Of a stretch of DNA of 64,000 bases, positions 16,184 through 23,651 are shown one piece after another. How positions within the stretch are numbered: the stretch's first letter is position 1; every line of letters starts with the position of its first letter. The notes below the pieces were generated by a model. The model was not told where the DNA came from. It did no database searches and saw nothing but the letters and a program-made list of their open reading frames with translations. The position numbers and the translations under genes were made by a program. The stretch spans positions 128,359 through 192,358 of the forward strand of contig JBFXDS010000007.1 in assembly GCA_050180895.1 (NCBI GenBank), read 5' to 3'. Source of the stretch: JBGPEQ01 sp050180895 (lineage in GTDB: Bacteria > Pseudomonadota > Alphaproteobacteria > Dongiales > Dongiaceae).

Positions 16184-16669
16184 TCAGCGGCCGCTGTCGC
16201 GGGCCTCGCCGCTGCGGGCGGAGGCGTCGGTCTTGCCGTGGTGATGGCAGGTGCACGGGTTGTAACCGGTGTCGCCGCCGTCGTCGCCTTCACCGTCGTC
16301 GCCTTCACCGTCGTCGTTGTTGTCCGGCGGGTCGCCGCCGTCGTCGCCCTCACCGTCGTCGCCTTCGCCGGCGCCGCCGCTACCGCCGCCGCCGGCCGGG
16401 GGATCGCGGTCGTTGTTATGCGAGCCGGTCGTGCCCCGGTTGGCGACCTGGCTCGGTCCGGCGGCGGGCAGCGCGTCGATCGTGCAGATCCCGTCGTTGA
16501 TCGCCTGCATCAGATCCTCCAGCGCCAGCTCCCGGCAGTCCTCGGCGCTCATCGTGGCGGCACCCCAGCCGGGAGTCGGCTGCAGCGCCGTCGCACAGCC
16601 CGCCGCCAGCGCGGCGAACAGGGCAAGCCGCGCGGCCCGCGGCAGCGTTTTCTTCGTCTTCTTGGTCAT
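16184..16669 (-). CDS. Putative lipoprotein with Gly/Asp/Glu-rich repeats
   Basis: 161 residues, no recognised domain. The start ATG at 16669 (MTKKTKKTLPRAARLAL) follows GAGGAA. A hydrophobic stretch leads to a lipobox-like L-A-A-G-C, so a lipid anchor is probable. A short folded part follows (MSAEDCRELALEDLMQAIND). The second half is low-complexity: GEGDDGEGDDGGD occurs twice, separated by PPDNND, and the underlying DNA is a direct repeat. CTCHHHGK near the end suggests a metal-binding cluster. Such acidic repeats could bind calcium, which is speculation. A comparable G/D-rich tail is found on the FecR-domain protein at 32811. Its own promoter region is unusually AT-rich (16810-16960). Confidence 0.7.
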   Translation of the reverse strand: MTKKTKKTLPRAARLALFAALAAGCATALQPTPGWGAATMSAEDCRELALEDLMQAINDGICTIDALPAAGPSQVANRGTTGSHNNDRDPPAGGGGSGGAGEGDDGEGDDGGDPPDNNDDGEGDDGEGDDGGDTGYNPCTCHHHGKTDASARSGEARDSGR

Positions 16670-17035
16670 GACTTCCTCGTTATCTTGTGCCGCCGCCGGG
16701 ATCGGCGGCGGCGTCTTTTCGCATCAAGGGGTGCGATGGGAGGGGGCGCATCCGCCGGCGAGCCGGGCCGGAGCCCGAGGAGGAGCCCGGCGTCGCCGCG
16801 GATGGGCGTCAGGTTTGTTTTCTTTGTTTTCTACCCACGCGCCTTCTATTCTTGTTGAACAAAACTTCTACCATATTCGCCGATAATTGTCGCGAATTTT
16901 CTATGGTTACCGGAATCTATCCATGAGGATTTCAGTTTATTATTTTGGTTAATCTTCGGCGGCGGCCGTTGCGTCCGTTCCCCCGCGGGACGGCGGGAGG
17001 AACGGGCGGCCCGCCGCGCCGCGCCGCGGCGGCGG
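16670..17035. other. 366-bp gap with an AT-rich tract
   Basis: No convincing gene. From about 16810 to 16960 the DNA is far more AT-rich than its surroundings and contains TTGTTGAACAA (16852-16862, palindromic around a central G). It is upstream of the leftward lipoprotein gene and is the best place for its promoter. Confidence 0.5.
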
Positions 17036-17386
17036 TCAGCGGGCGGCAACGACGGCGATCTCGACGAGGTAGTGCGGCGCCGCGAGCTTGGCCTCGACGG
17101 TGGCGCGCGCCGGCATGTTGTCCTTGGCGACCCAGGCGTCCCACGCCTCGTTCATCTCGTCGAAGCCGCGGACGTCGGACAGCCAGACATTGGCCATGAG
17201 GATCTTCGCCTTGCTGCTGCCGGCGGACTTCAACAGCTTGTCGATCGTCTTGAGGATCTGCTGCGTCTGGTTCTTGACCGACGGCACCGGCTTCGCCGCG
17301 ACCTGGCCGGCGACATAGACGGTGTTGCCATGAGTCACCACCTGGCAGAAGCGTCGTCCCGGCTCCAGCCGCTGGATCTGAGTCAT
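17036..17386 (-). CDS. RidA-family (YjgF/YER057c/UK114) protein
   Basis: 116-residue member of the family of enamine/imine deaminases and relatives that clear reactive 2-aminoacrylate. The start ATG at 17386 (MTQIQRLEPGRRFCQVVTHGNTVYVAGQVA) has GGGGGAA upstream. Typical features are VYVAGQVA, QTQQILKTIDKLLKSAGSSKAKILMANVWLSD and the C-terminal VEAKLAAPHYLVEIAVVAA. The catalytic arginine of true RidA, expected in a G-x-x-P-x-R-x-x-V segment, appears as NMPARATVEAKL, so Arg is present. It stands alone, leftward, between the G/D-rich lipoprotein and tRNA-Glu. Confidence 0.93.
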   Translation of the reverse strand: MTQIQRLEPGRRFCQVVTHGNTVYVAGQVAAKPVPSVKNQTQQILKTIDKLLKSAGSSKAKILMANVWLSDVRGFDEMNEAWDAWVAKDNMPARATVEAKLAAPHYLVEIAVVAAR

Positions 17387-17590
17387 GTTCTGGTTCCCCC
17401 TTTGCATGCATTGTGGACAGGCGCCGGCGGCGGCGATGGCCGGCCGACCGGCGCTCCGCTATCGCAAATCCGCCGCGGCTTGGCAATGCAGGGGAGCGGG
17501 CGCAGGCCAAACCGGCGTCGTCCCGGCGTGCCGGCGCAAAGCCGGTTGCTTTTCGCCGGGGCCGGCGCTAGATCGGTCTTCGCCCGCGCC

Positions 17591-17666
17591 GTCCCCATCG
17601 TCTAGAGGCCCAGGACATCACCCTTTCACGGTGAAGACACGGGTTCGAATCCCGTTGGGGACGCCA
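17591..17666 (+). tRNA. tRNA-Glu (anticodon TTC), CCA encoded
   Basis: Acceptor arm GTCCCCA (17591-17597) pairs with TGGGGAC (17656-17662), followed by discriminator G and CCA. The anticodon stem TCACC/GGTGA encloses the loop CTTTCAC, giving anticodon TTC at 17625-17627. The T arm is ACGGGTTCGAATCCCGT. Length is 76 nt and the sequence closely follows the bacterial tRNA-Glu pattern. Confidence 0.97.
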
Positions 17667-17690
17667 GCTATGTCGATGGATTACGGTTTT

Positions 17691-17987
17691 GCAGCCACCC
17701 GCGTGGGAAAATCCATGCCGCCAGCCCGGCGGGCTTCGAGATAGGTGGATCGAGGCGAAATAGAGCGGTTGTCAACTGTCGCCGCTACCGCCACACAACG
17801 CCGCCTTCCCAGCCGTCTACGAACGGCCAAAGCATCCCACGCGTGCCGGCATCATGACTCAAGTCTGCCACGCGATGGCTGGTTTCCGGGCAAGCATCCG
17901 CGTCAAGGATACGCGGCGCAGTACGCGCGCTTCGCAGCCGTCCGCACGGAAAATCCATGCCGCCAGTCCAGCGGGCTTCACGATAGG
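17691..17987. repeat. Diverged direct repeat downstream of tRNA-Glu
   Basis: GCAGCC...GGAAAATCCATGCCGCCAG...GATAGG occurs at 17691-17745 and again at 17934-17987, about 85 percent identical, separated by 188 bp. No gene is supported in 17667-18121. A duplicated tract starting 25 bp past a tRNA could be debris of an integrated element; the repeat does not copy the tRNA 3' end itself. Confidence 0.7.
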
Positions 17988-18121
17988 CGCGGGCGACGGC
18001 TTCTAGGCCGGATTCGGCCGCGGGCGGAAGGGAGGTCGTGGCGGAGTTGGCAAGACATTTCGGCCGCCAACCCTTGCCGGCGGGATGTTTCGGCGCGCGG
18101 ACGGGACGGCGGCCGCGGCGC

Positions 18122-18373
18122 CTACTTCCTCACGTTCTCCGCCGAGTAGCACTTCGGCTGCGCGGAGGCGAGACAGAACCACAGTTCGCCCGTCCGCGCG
18201 TTGAGCCGCCAGACACCGCCGCTCTTCTCGTCCGCCGCGACCGTGAAGTCGATGGGGGCGACGGCGACAGAGGCGGCGGGGGCGGCGGCGGGTTCGGTTT
18301 GCGCGCGCAGGGCGACGGGAACCGCGACGGCGGCCAGGATCAGTGCGGCAAGAGCCATCTGCAACTTCGTCAT
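18122..18373 (-). CDS. Small exported protein of unknown function
   Basis: 83 residues. The start ATG at 18373 (MTKLQMALAALILAAVAVPVALRAQ) follows GGAGGAAG, and this segment is a signal peptide with cleavage after A-L-R-A. The mature ~58 residues contain FTVAADEKSGGVWRLNARTGELWFCLASAQPKCYSAENVRK. The V-W-R-L-N-x-x-T-G-E-L-W-x-C pattern resembles a single beta-propeller-like blade seen in other small alphaproteobacterial periplasmic proteins. Two cysteines may form a disulfide. No operon partners. Confidence 0.72.
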   Translation of the reverse strand: MTKLQMALAALILAAVAVPVALRAQTEPAAAPAASVAVAPIDFTVAADEKSGGVWRLNARTGELWFCLASAQPKCYSAENVRK

Positions 18374-18513
18374 GATCTTCCTCCGGAATTGTGCGGATTT
18401 TCTCCACCGGATCATGAATCGCGGCAAAAGGAAAGCCTCGCCGGCGGCGTGACCTGTGGCAGACCTGCGGCGCCCAAGCGGTGCGGACCGGCGGAGCAAA
18501 GGGAATGCCGCAG

Positions 18514-19209
18514 TCAGGCCGCCGGGAGCCCGAACATCAGGCGCCAGCGCAGGCGTTCGGCCATGGCGATATGGTCGCGCGCGGCCGCTTCCGCGGCGTC
18601 GGCGTCCTGGCGGATGATGGCCTCGGCGATCCGCATGTGCTCGGCATAGGCGGTGGCCGCGCGGCCGCGCTCGCGGAAGGTGGTGCTGGGGAGCAGCGCC
18701 AAGGCGTTGCTGAGGTCGCCCAGCGCCTCCTGCAGGTAGCGGTTGTGGGCGGCCTCGTAGATCGCCTGGTGGAAGGCGCGGTTGCGTTGCGCCATCTTCG
18801 CCGGCGTCTTGGCGTCGCGGCAGTCGGCGGCCAGCCGGCGCAGCACTTCGCCCTCGGTCGCCGAGGCATGCTGCGCGGCGAAGCGCGCCGCCGCCCCCTC
18901 CAGCACCCGGCGCATGGCGTAGAGCTCGCTGACCTGCTGCTTGCTCAGCTCGACGACCAGCAGGCCGCGGCCGGGCGCATCGGCCACCAGGCCGCGCGCC
19001 GCCAGCTGGCGCAGCGCTTCGCGCACCGGCGTCCGGCTGACGCCCAGGCGGCGCGCCACCGCCTCCTCGCGCAGCCGCTCGCCCTGCTTCAACCGCCCGT
19101 CCTGGATGGCATCGCGCAGGGCGCGGAAGACATATTCCGCCCGCGAGGTGTCCCGGAAGCGGTCGCCCTCGGCGGTCGGCTCGGATGTGCTGAATTTATT
19201 CGTCTTCAT
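18514..19209 (-). CDS. GntR-family (FCD) regulator, divergent to the TcuA-like gene
   Basis: 231-residue repressor. The winged helix spans about residues 25-90 (AEYVFRALRDAIQDGRLKQGERLREEAVARRLGVSRTPVREALRQLAARGLV), followed by an FCD ligand domain (MRRVLEGAAARFAAQHA..., NRAFHQAIYEAAHNRYLQEAL). The start ATG is at 19209. It is transcribed away from the catabolic island, and the 218-bp region it shares with the TcuA-like gene carries the palindrome ATTGTATACAAT. FCD regulators typically sense small carboxylates and release DNA on binding, so this gene probably controls the genes to its right. The ligand is unknown. Confidence 0.93.
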   Translation of the reverse strand: MKTNKFSTSEPTAEGDRFRDTSRAEYVFRALRDAIQDGRLKQGERLREEAVARRLGVSRTPVREALRQLAARGLVADAPGRGLLVVELSKQQVSELYAMRRVLEGAAARFAAQHASATEGEVLRRLAADCRDAKTPAKMAQRNRAFHQAIYEAAHNRYLQEALGDLSNALALLPSTTFRERGRAATAYAEHMRIAEAIIRQDADAAEAAARDHIAMAERLRWRLMFGLPAA

Positions 19210-19365
19210 CGTGGGACACGGAAATGGATACGGCGAGGACGGGCGGCCCGGACGGGGCGTGGCGGATCATAGCGGACTCCCTGGGACTGTGGCGACCCTC
19301 TCGCTTATGATCGGCGTGGGTCGTTGCCCCGCGAGCGCCGGATCCGAATTCCGCTTGCGCGAATG

Positions 19366-19377
19366 ATTGTATACAAT
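19366..19377. promoter_or_regulatory. GntR-type operator ATTGTATACAAT
   Basis: A 12-bp perfect palindrome located 50 bp upstream of the TcuA-like start codon and 157 bp from the divergent GntR start. TTGTATACAA is a recognised operator type for FCD-class GntR proteins such as malonate regulators. A weaker ACCATAC follows directly. Confidence 0.7.
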
Positions 19378-19427
19378 ACCATACAGAGTGCCAGTGGAGC
19401 GAAACGGATCGGTCGAGGGCGAGGGAA

Positions 19428-20951
19428 ATGACGGCAACAAGCGAATTGAGCGCGGATGTGGTTGTCGTCGGTGCCGGCAATGCGGCGCTGTCGGCGGCGT
19501 TGGCGGCGCGGGAACGCGGCGCCGGCGTGCTGGTGCTGGAGCGCGCGCCGGTGGCCGAACGCGGCGGCAACACCGCCTTCACCGCCGGCGCGATGCGCTT
19601 CACTTATGACGGCCTCGACGATCTTCTCAAGGTGATGCCGGACCTGAGCCGGGAGGAAATCGCCCGCACCGACTTCGGCACCTACCCGGCGGCGCAGTTC
19701 TTCGACGACATGGGGCGGGTGACGGAGTACCGCACCGATCCCGACCTGCTGGAGATCCTGGTGACCCGCAGTCTCGAGACCATGGTCTGGCTGCGCGGCA
19801 AGGGCATCCGGTTCCAGCCGATGTACGGGCGGCAGGCCTTCAAGATCGACGGGCGCTTCCGGTTCTGGGGCGGGCTGACGGTGGAGGCGTGGGGCGGCGG
19901 CCCCGGCCTGGTCGAGGCGGAGGTCCGCGCCGCCGCGGACCGCGGCATCCAGATTCTCTACGAGGCGCCGGCGCGGTCGCTGATCCGCGACGACGGCGGC
20001 GTTCGCGGCGTCGTGGCGCAGATCGGCGGACGGACGACCAGGATCGACGCCGGCGCCGTCGTCCTCGCCGCCGGCGGATTCGAGGCCAACGCGGAATGGC
20101 GCACGCGCTATCTCGGCCCCGGCTGGGATCTGGCCAAGGTCCGCGGCACCCGCTTCAACACCGGCGACGGCATCCGCATGGCGCTCGAGATCGGCGCCAT
20201 GCCCTGGGGTAACTGGTCGGGCTGCCATGCCGTGGGCTGGGAGCGCAACGCGCCGCCGCACGGCGATCTCGAGGTCGGTGACAACTTCCAAAAACACAGC
20301 TATCCGTTCGGCATCATGGTCAATGCCAATGGCGTCCGCTTCATCGACGAGGGCGCGGATTTCCGCAACTATACCTATGCGAAGTACGGCCGCGTCATCC
20401 TGAGCCAGCCGCAGCAGTTCGCCTGGCAGGTGTTCGACGGCAAGGTGCTGCACCTGCTGCGCGACGAGTACCGCATCCGGCAGGTGACGAAAGTGCGCGC
20501 CGAGACGCTGGAAGAGCTCGCCGGCAAGCTGGAGGGCGTGGACGCCGCGCAGTTCCTGCAGACGATCCGCGACTACAATGCCGCCGTGCGCCAGGAGGTG
20601 ACGTTCGATCCCACCGTCAAGGACGGGCGGCGGACGGTCGGGCTGGATATCGACAAGAGCAACTGGGCGAACAGGATCGACCAGCCGCCGTTCGAAGCCT
20701 ATGCCGTCACCTGCGGCATCACCTTCACCTTCGGCGGGCTGCGCATCGATTCCAGCGCCCAGGTCATCGACACCGAGGGCCATCCCATCCCCGGCCTGTT
20801 CGCCGCCGGCGAACTGGTGGGCGGACTGTTCTATTTCAACTATCCGGGCGGCACCGGCCTGATGTCCGGATCGGTGTTCGGCCGTCTCGCCGGAACCTCG
20901 GCCGCCGCGGCGGCCGGGATGCGGGCCGCGCCGGCCGAGGCGGTCGGCTGA
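19428..20951 (+). CDS. FAD-dependent dehydrogenase, tricarballylate dehydrogenase (TcuA)-like
   Basis: 507-residue flavoprotein of the fumarate reductase/succinate dehydrogenase flavoprotein superfamily. The FAD-binding motif is VVVVGAGNAALSAALAARERG, followed by ERGGNTAFTAGAMRF, which matches TcuA and 3-ketosteroid-dehydrogenase relatives. The C-terminal FAD motif is GLFAAGELVGGLFYFNYPGGTGLMSGSVFGRLAG. TcuA oxidises tricarballylate to cis-aconitate in Salmonella with the Fe-S protein TcuB re-oxidising it; no TcuB is present here, so the electron acceptor is open. The start ATG at 19428 follows GAGGGCGAGGG. It heads a rightward pair with the SDR gene and is probably controlled by the divergent GntR. 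The substrate is likely a carboxylic acid, by analogy. Confidence 0.82.
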   Translation: MTATSELSADVVVVGAGNAALSAALAARERGAGVLVLERAPVAERGGNTAFTAGAMRFTYDGLDDLLKVMPDLSREEIARTDFGTYPAAQFFDDMGRVTEYRTDPDLLEILVTRSLETMVWLRGKGIRFQPMYGRQAFKIDGRFRFWGGLTVEAWGGGPGLVEAEVRAAADRGIQILYEAPARSLIRDDGGVRGVVAQIGGRTTRIDAGAVVLAAGGFEANAEWRTRYLGPGWDLAKVRGTRFNTGDGIRMALEIGAMPWGNWSGCHAVGWERNAPPHGDLEVGDNFQKHSYPFGIMVNANGVRFIDEGADFRNYTYAKYGRVILSQPQQFAWQVFDGKVLHLLRDEYRIRQVTKVRAETLEELAGKLEGVDAAQFLQTIRDYNAAVRQEVTFDPTVKDGRRTVGLDIDKSNWANRIDQPPFEAYAVTCGITFTFGGLRIDSSAQVIDTEGHPIPGLFAAGELVGGLFYFNYPGGTGLMSGSVFGRLAGTSAAAAAGMRAAPAEAVG

Positions 20952-20992
20952 GGGCCGGTCGGGCGGGGAAGCGCAACAAGAAAGGGGCGGCG

Positions 20993-21757
20993 ATGACCGC
21001 AGGCCAACCGCAGGAACTCGCCGGCAAGGTCGCGCTGATCACCGGCGCCGTGCGTCGCATCGGGCGCGCCACCGCCGTGGCCCTCGCCGGGCGCGGCGCC
21101 GCCGTGGTGATCAATGCGCGGAGCTCCGCGCAAGAGGCGGCCGCGGTCGTGCGCGAGATCGAGGCGGCCGGCGGCCGCGCCTTGCATCATCTGGCCGACG
21201 TCACCGACGAGGCCCAGGTGCGCGCCATGGTCGACCGGGTGCTGCAGACGTTCGGCCGCATCGACATCCTCGTCAACAACGCGGCCAACCGGAAGCATTC
21301 CGCCTTCACGGAGATGAGTTTCGCCGAATGGCGGGAGATCACCGGCGTCATCCTCGACGGCGCCTTCCTCTGCGCGCGCGCCGTGCTGCCGGCGATGATC
21401 GCCAACGGCGGCGGCGCCATCATCAACATCGGCGGGCTCAGCGGCCATACCGGCGCGTTCGACCGCGCCCATGTCGCGACGGCGAAGGCCGGTTTGGTGG
21501 GACTCACGAAGGCGCTGGCCGTCGAGTTCGCCGCCAGGGGCGTCACCGTCAACTGCGTGGCGCCCGGCAAGATCGGCGGCAAGCGCGCGGCCAGCGCCGG
21601 CGACAGCGTATCGTTGCCCGGCGGCGGCGAGCCGCTCGTCGGCCGGCCGGGGACGCCGGAGGACGTGGCGGCGATGATCCTGACGCTGTGCCTGCCGACC
21701 GGCCGCTTCATCACCGGCCAGACCATCCACGTCAATGGCGGACTCTATCTGCCGTGA
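20993..21757 (+). CDS. SDR-family protein lacking the catalytic Asn, Ser and Tyr
   Basis: 254-residue short-chain dehydrogenase/reductase fold. The nucleotide motif TGAVRRIG (17-24) and NNAA (95-98) are present, and the C-terminus VNGGLYLP is standard. The catalytic tetrad is not: the YxxxK motif reads V-A-T-A-K (Val161, Lys165), the serine position is Gly148 (NIGGLSG) and the active-site Asn of the N-L-x-G motif is Ile120 (VILDGAF). A related SDR group with RAHVxTAKAG is recalled from other genomes. It may bind NAD(P) without classical hydride transfer, or use other residues. It lies 41 bp after the TcuA-like gene in the same unit, so a role on the same substrate is likely. AAAGGGGCGG precedes the ATG. 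Confidence 0.88.
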   Translation: MTAGQPQELAGKVALITGAVRRIGRATAVALAGRGAAVVINARSSAQEAAAVVREIEAAGGRALHHLADVTDEAQVRAMVDRVLQTFGRIDILVNNAANRKHSAFTEMSFAEWREITGVILDGAFLCARAVLPAMIANGGGAIINIGGLSGHTGAFDRAHVATAKAGLVGLTKALAVEFAARGVTVNCVAPGKIGGKRAASAGDSVSLPGGGEPLVGRPGTPEDVAAMILTLCLPTGRFITGQTIHVNGGLYLP

Positions 21758-21787
21758 GGCGCCGGCATCGCCGCGTCGTTGGAGATT

Positions 21788-21873
21788 GTAGGGGCGGGCG
21801 GCGCTCGCCCGTCTTCGTTCGGGGCGCTGATGATCGGGGTGTGGCAGCATGGGGGAGCGCCGCTCGCCCCTAC
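21788..21873. repeat. Palindromic repeat between convergent genes
   Basis: GTAGGGGCGGGCGGCGCTC (from 21788) and its near-complement ending at 21873 flank a ~42-bp loop. The right arm covers the last codons of the leftward MmgE/PrpD gene. The arms differ at two or three positions. It probably serves as a transcript-end hairpin for both neighbours. Confidence 0.75.
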
Positions 21874-23243
21874 GCCTGCAACAGCGGGCGCAGTGTCTGC
21901 ACGCTGTCCAAATGCTCCAGGGCCCAGATCGTCTCGATGAGTTCGGCGGCCCGCTCGGCGCCGGTCACCGGCGCGATCAGGTCCAGCGCCTTGGCGGCGA
22001 TGTCCGCGCGTTCCATCGGATTGTCCGGCGTCCCGCGGACGGCGCGGGTGCGGTGGACGAAACGCTCACCGGCGGCGGTCTCGATCTCGATGATCGCCTG
22101 GCGGGCCGGCACCGCCTGCGTCAGTTCGGCGCTCGGCACCGCCTCGATACGCCGGCGCATCTCCAGGACGGCGGGATCGGACATGCGGGCATAGTCGTGC
22201 GAGCTGGCGAAGGTCAGCCCGCCGTCGACCAGCGTCAGGGCGAGGAGATGCTGGAGACAGACGTCGGGCATGCGGCGGTTGTCCACGATGTGGAGGCGGT
22301 CGTCCGGCATGTGCGCGACGACGCGGCGCACGTCGGGCGCGCGGAGTCCGTACGCGGCCATGAGCGCCGTGAGCGAATCGAGCGCCGCCTGGATCGGCGA
22401 GCCGACGCACCATTTCTTGATCGAGGCGTTCCGGATCTCGAAGCGCTCGCCGAGACCATCGGCCAGCAGCTCGGGTCGCGCCGTCTCGGCGAAGGCGGTG
22501 AACAGGTTGTGCCGGCCGGCGAACGGATCCTCGACGGCGGTGAAGCCGGCCGCGACCATGGTCGCGGCGGCGACGCCGTTGCGCGCGCCCATGCCGCCGA
22601 AGTCGAACGCCTTCTCGATATGCTCCTCGTCGCGCTGCCAGAACGGCACGCCGGACGCCTGCTGCACGGCGAAGGCAAGGCTGTGGCGGACCTGGCGCGC
22701 GTCGAGGCGCAGCAGCGCGCCGGCCGCGGCGACGGCGCCGAAGGCAGGTCCGAGGCTGTGAGTGCTGTGCCGCGCCGTGTCCGCCCGGCTGTAGCCGAGC
22801 GCCATGGTCGCGCGCGCGCCGACGTCGTAGCCGAGCGCGACCGCCTTGAGCAGAGCGGCGCCGCTGCCGGCCGTCGCCTCGGCAACGGCGAGGGCCGCCG
22901 GAACGATGCCGCAGCCGGGATGGAAGCGGCCGCGGAGATGGGAATCGTCGGTCTCGTCGGCATGCGCCATCATGCCGTTGGCGAGCGCGGCATTGACGGT
23001 CGAGGTGACGGTCCCGGTGCCCACGACCGTCGCCGCCGGCCAGCCGCCCAGGCGTTCGACATACGCGGCGGCGAGACGGCCGGGCTTGAGCCGGGACCCG
23101 GACAGCATCGCCGCCAGCGTGTCGAGCAGGTGGTGCTTGGTCTTCTCCGCCACCGCTGCCGGAAGCGCGCGGCCGAGCGCCGCGGCGATGTAGCCGGCCA
23201 GGGTGGCGGTGAGGGCGGAGACGTCTTCCTCGGTGTCCGGCAT
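21870..23243 (-). CDS. MmgE/PrpD family protein (first of three)
   Basis: 457 residues. ATGs at 23255 and 23243 are possible; AGGAT ten bases upstream favours 23243 (MPDTEEDVSALTATLAGYIAAAL). The family includes 2-methylcitrate dehydratase PrpD and cis-aconitate decarboxylase. The N-terminal all-helical domain carries NGMMAHADETDDSHLRGRFHPG, the family's His-Asp region, and IKKWCVGSPIQAALDSLTAL replaces the usual [YF]KP[FY] segment seen in the other two copies, so its active site differs. It is transcribed opposite to the rest of the island from an AT-rich promoter with two inverted repeats. It probably dehydrates, isomerises or decarboxylates a branched tricarboxylate. Confidence 0.88.
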   Translation of the reverse strand: MPDTEEDVSALTATLAGYIAAALGRALPAAVAEKTKHHLLDTLAAMLSGSRLKPGRLAAAYVERLGGWPAATVVGTGTVTSTVNAALANGMMAHADETDDSHLRGRFHPGCGIVPAALAVAEATAGSGAALLKAVALGYDVGARATMALGYSRADTARHSTHSLGPAFGAVAAAGALLRLDARQVRHSLAFAVQQASGVPFWQRDEEHIEKAFDFGGMGARNGVAAATMVAAGFTAVEDPFAGRHNLFTAFAETARPELLADGLGERFEIRNASIKKWCVGSPIQAALDSLTALMAAYGLRAPDVRRVVAHMPDDRLHIVDNRRMPDVCLQHLLALTLVDGGLTFASSHDYARMSDPAVLEMRRRIEAVPSAELTQAVPARQAIIEIETAAGERFVHRTRAVRGTPDNPMERADIAAKALDLIAPVTGAERAAELIETIWALEHLDSVQTLRPLLQA

Positions 23244-23256
23244 ACGGATAGTCATC

Positions 23257-23309
23257 CTAAGATTTGTTCTTAGTGGAAGTCGTTTTGTATTTTGAATATA
23301 AAACAAAAC
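23257..23309. promoter_or_regulatory. Two inverted repeats in the AT-rich promoter of the MmgE/PrpD gene
   Basis: CTAAGA-N5-TCTTAG at 23257-23273 and GTTTTGT-N14-ACAAAAC at 23282-23309, both with perfect arms, lie directly upstream of the leftward MmgE/PrpD start. The DNA is AT-rich against its GC-rich surroundings. They are candidate operators or promoter elements; the regulator is unknown. Confidence 0.45.
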
Positions 23310-23388
23310 CTCAGAGTATCAACAAAATATTCCTAGCTTCCGGCGTAGTATACTTGAAAGAGCGGGAAATATCTTGGCCGCGAGCCTG

Positions 23389-23532
23389 ATGGAGATCATG
23401 GCCGTCGACGGCGGGACCCTGATCCTGCTGTCGGTGGTCGCCTTCGCCGCCGCGGTCGTCAGCGGCATGAGCGGCACGGGCGCGGGCTGATCGTCTCGAT
23501 CTTCGTCGCGCCGGACCTGGACGGGCCGTGAT
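23389..23532 (+). pseudogene. Frameshifted N-terminal remnant of a TSUP (TauE/SafE) permease
   Basis: From the ATG at 23389 the frame reads MEIMAVDGGTLILLSVVAFA then AAVVSGMSGTGAG and hits TGA at 23488-23490. Shifting by one base continues as LIVSIFVAPDLDGP, giving together the N-terminal helix and VSGxxGxGxGLI pattern of TSUP sulfite/carboxylate exporters. Nothing homologous follows 23532. It appears to be a decayed anion permease, perhaps replaced by the TctCBA system next to it. Confidence 0.5.
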
Positions 23533-23651
23533 TTACCCGCTTGTCAGGCATCGGCAACTCTCCTACAGATTGCCGACAGTTGGCACTTTATCGCTTGGCC
23601 GGCCACCGGCCGGGCGCAATGCAGGCCGGCAAACCAAAGGGAGGACTACGC

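Noticed and set aside
16260..16380. Short regularly spaced repeats suggestive of a CRISPR array
   Set aside because: They are GTCGTCGCC codon repeats encoding the Gly/Asp tract of the lipoprotein; no spacers.
17745..18149. 134-codon open frame after tRNA-Glu
   Set aside because: It runs through the diverged direct repeats and into the antisense of the small exported protein; no start signal.
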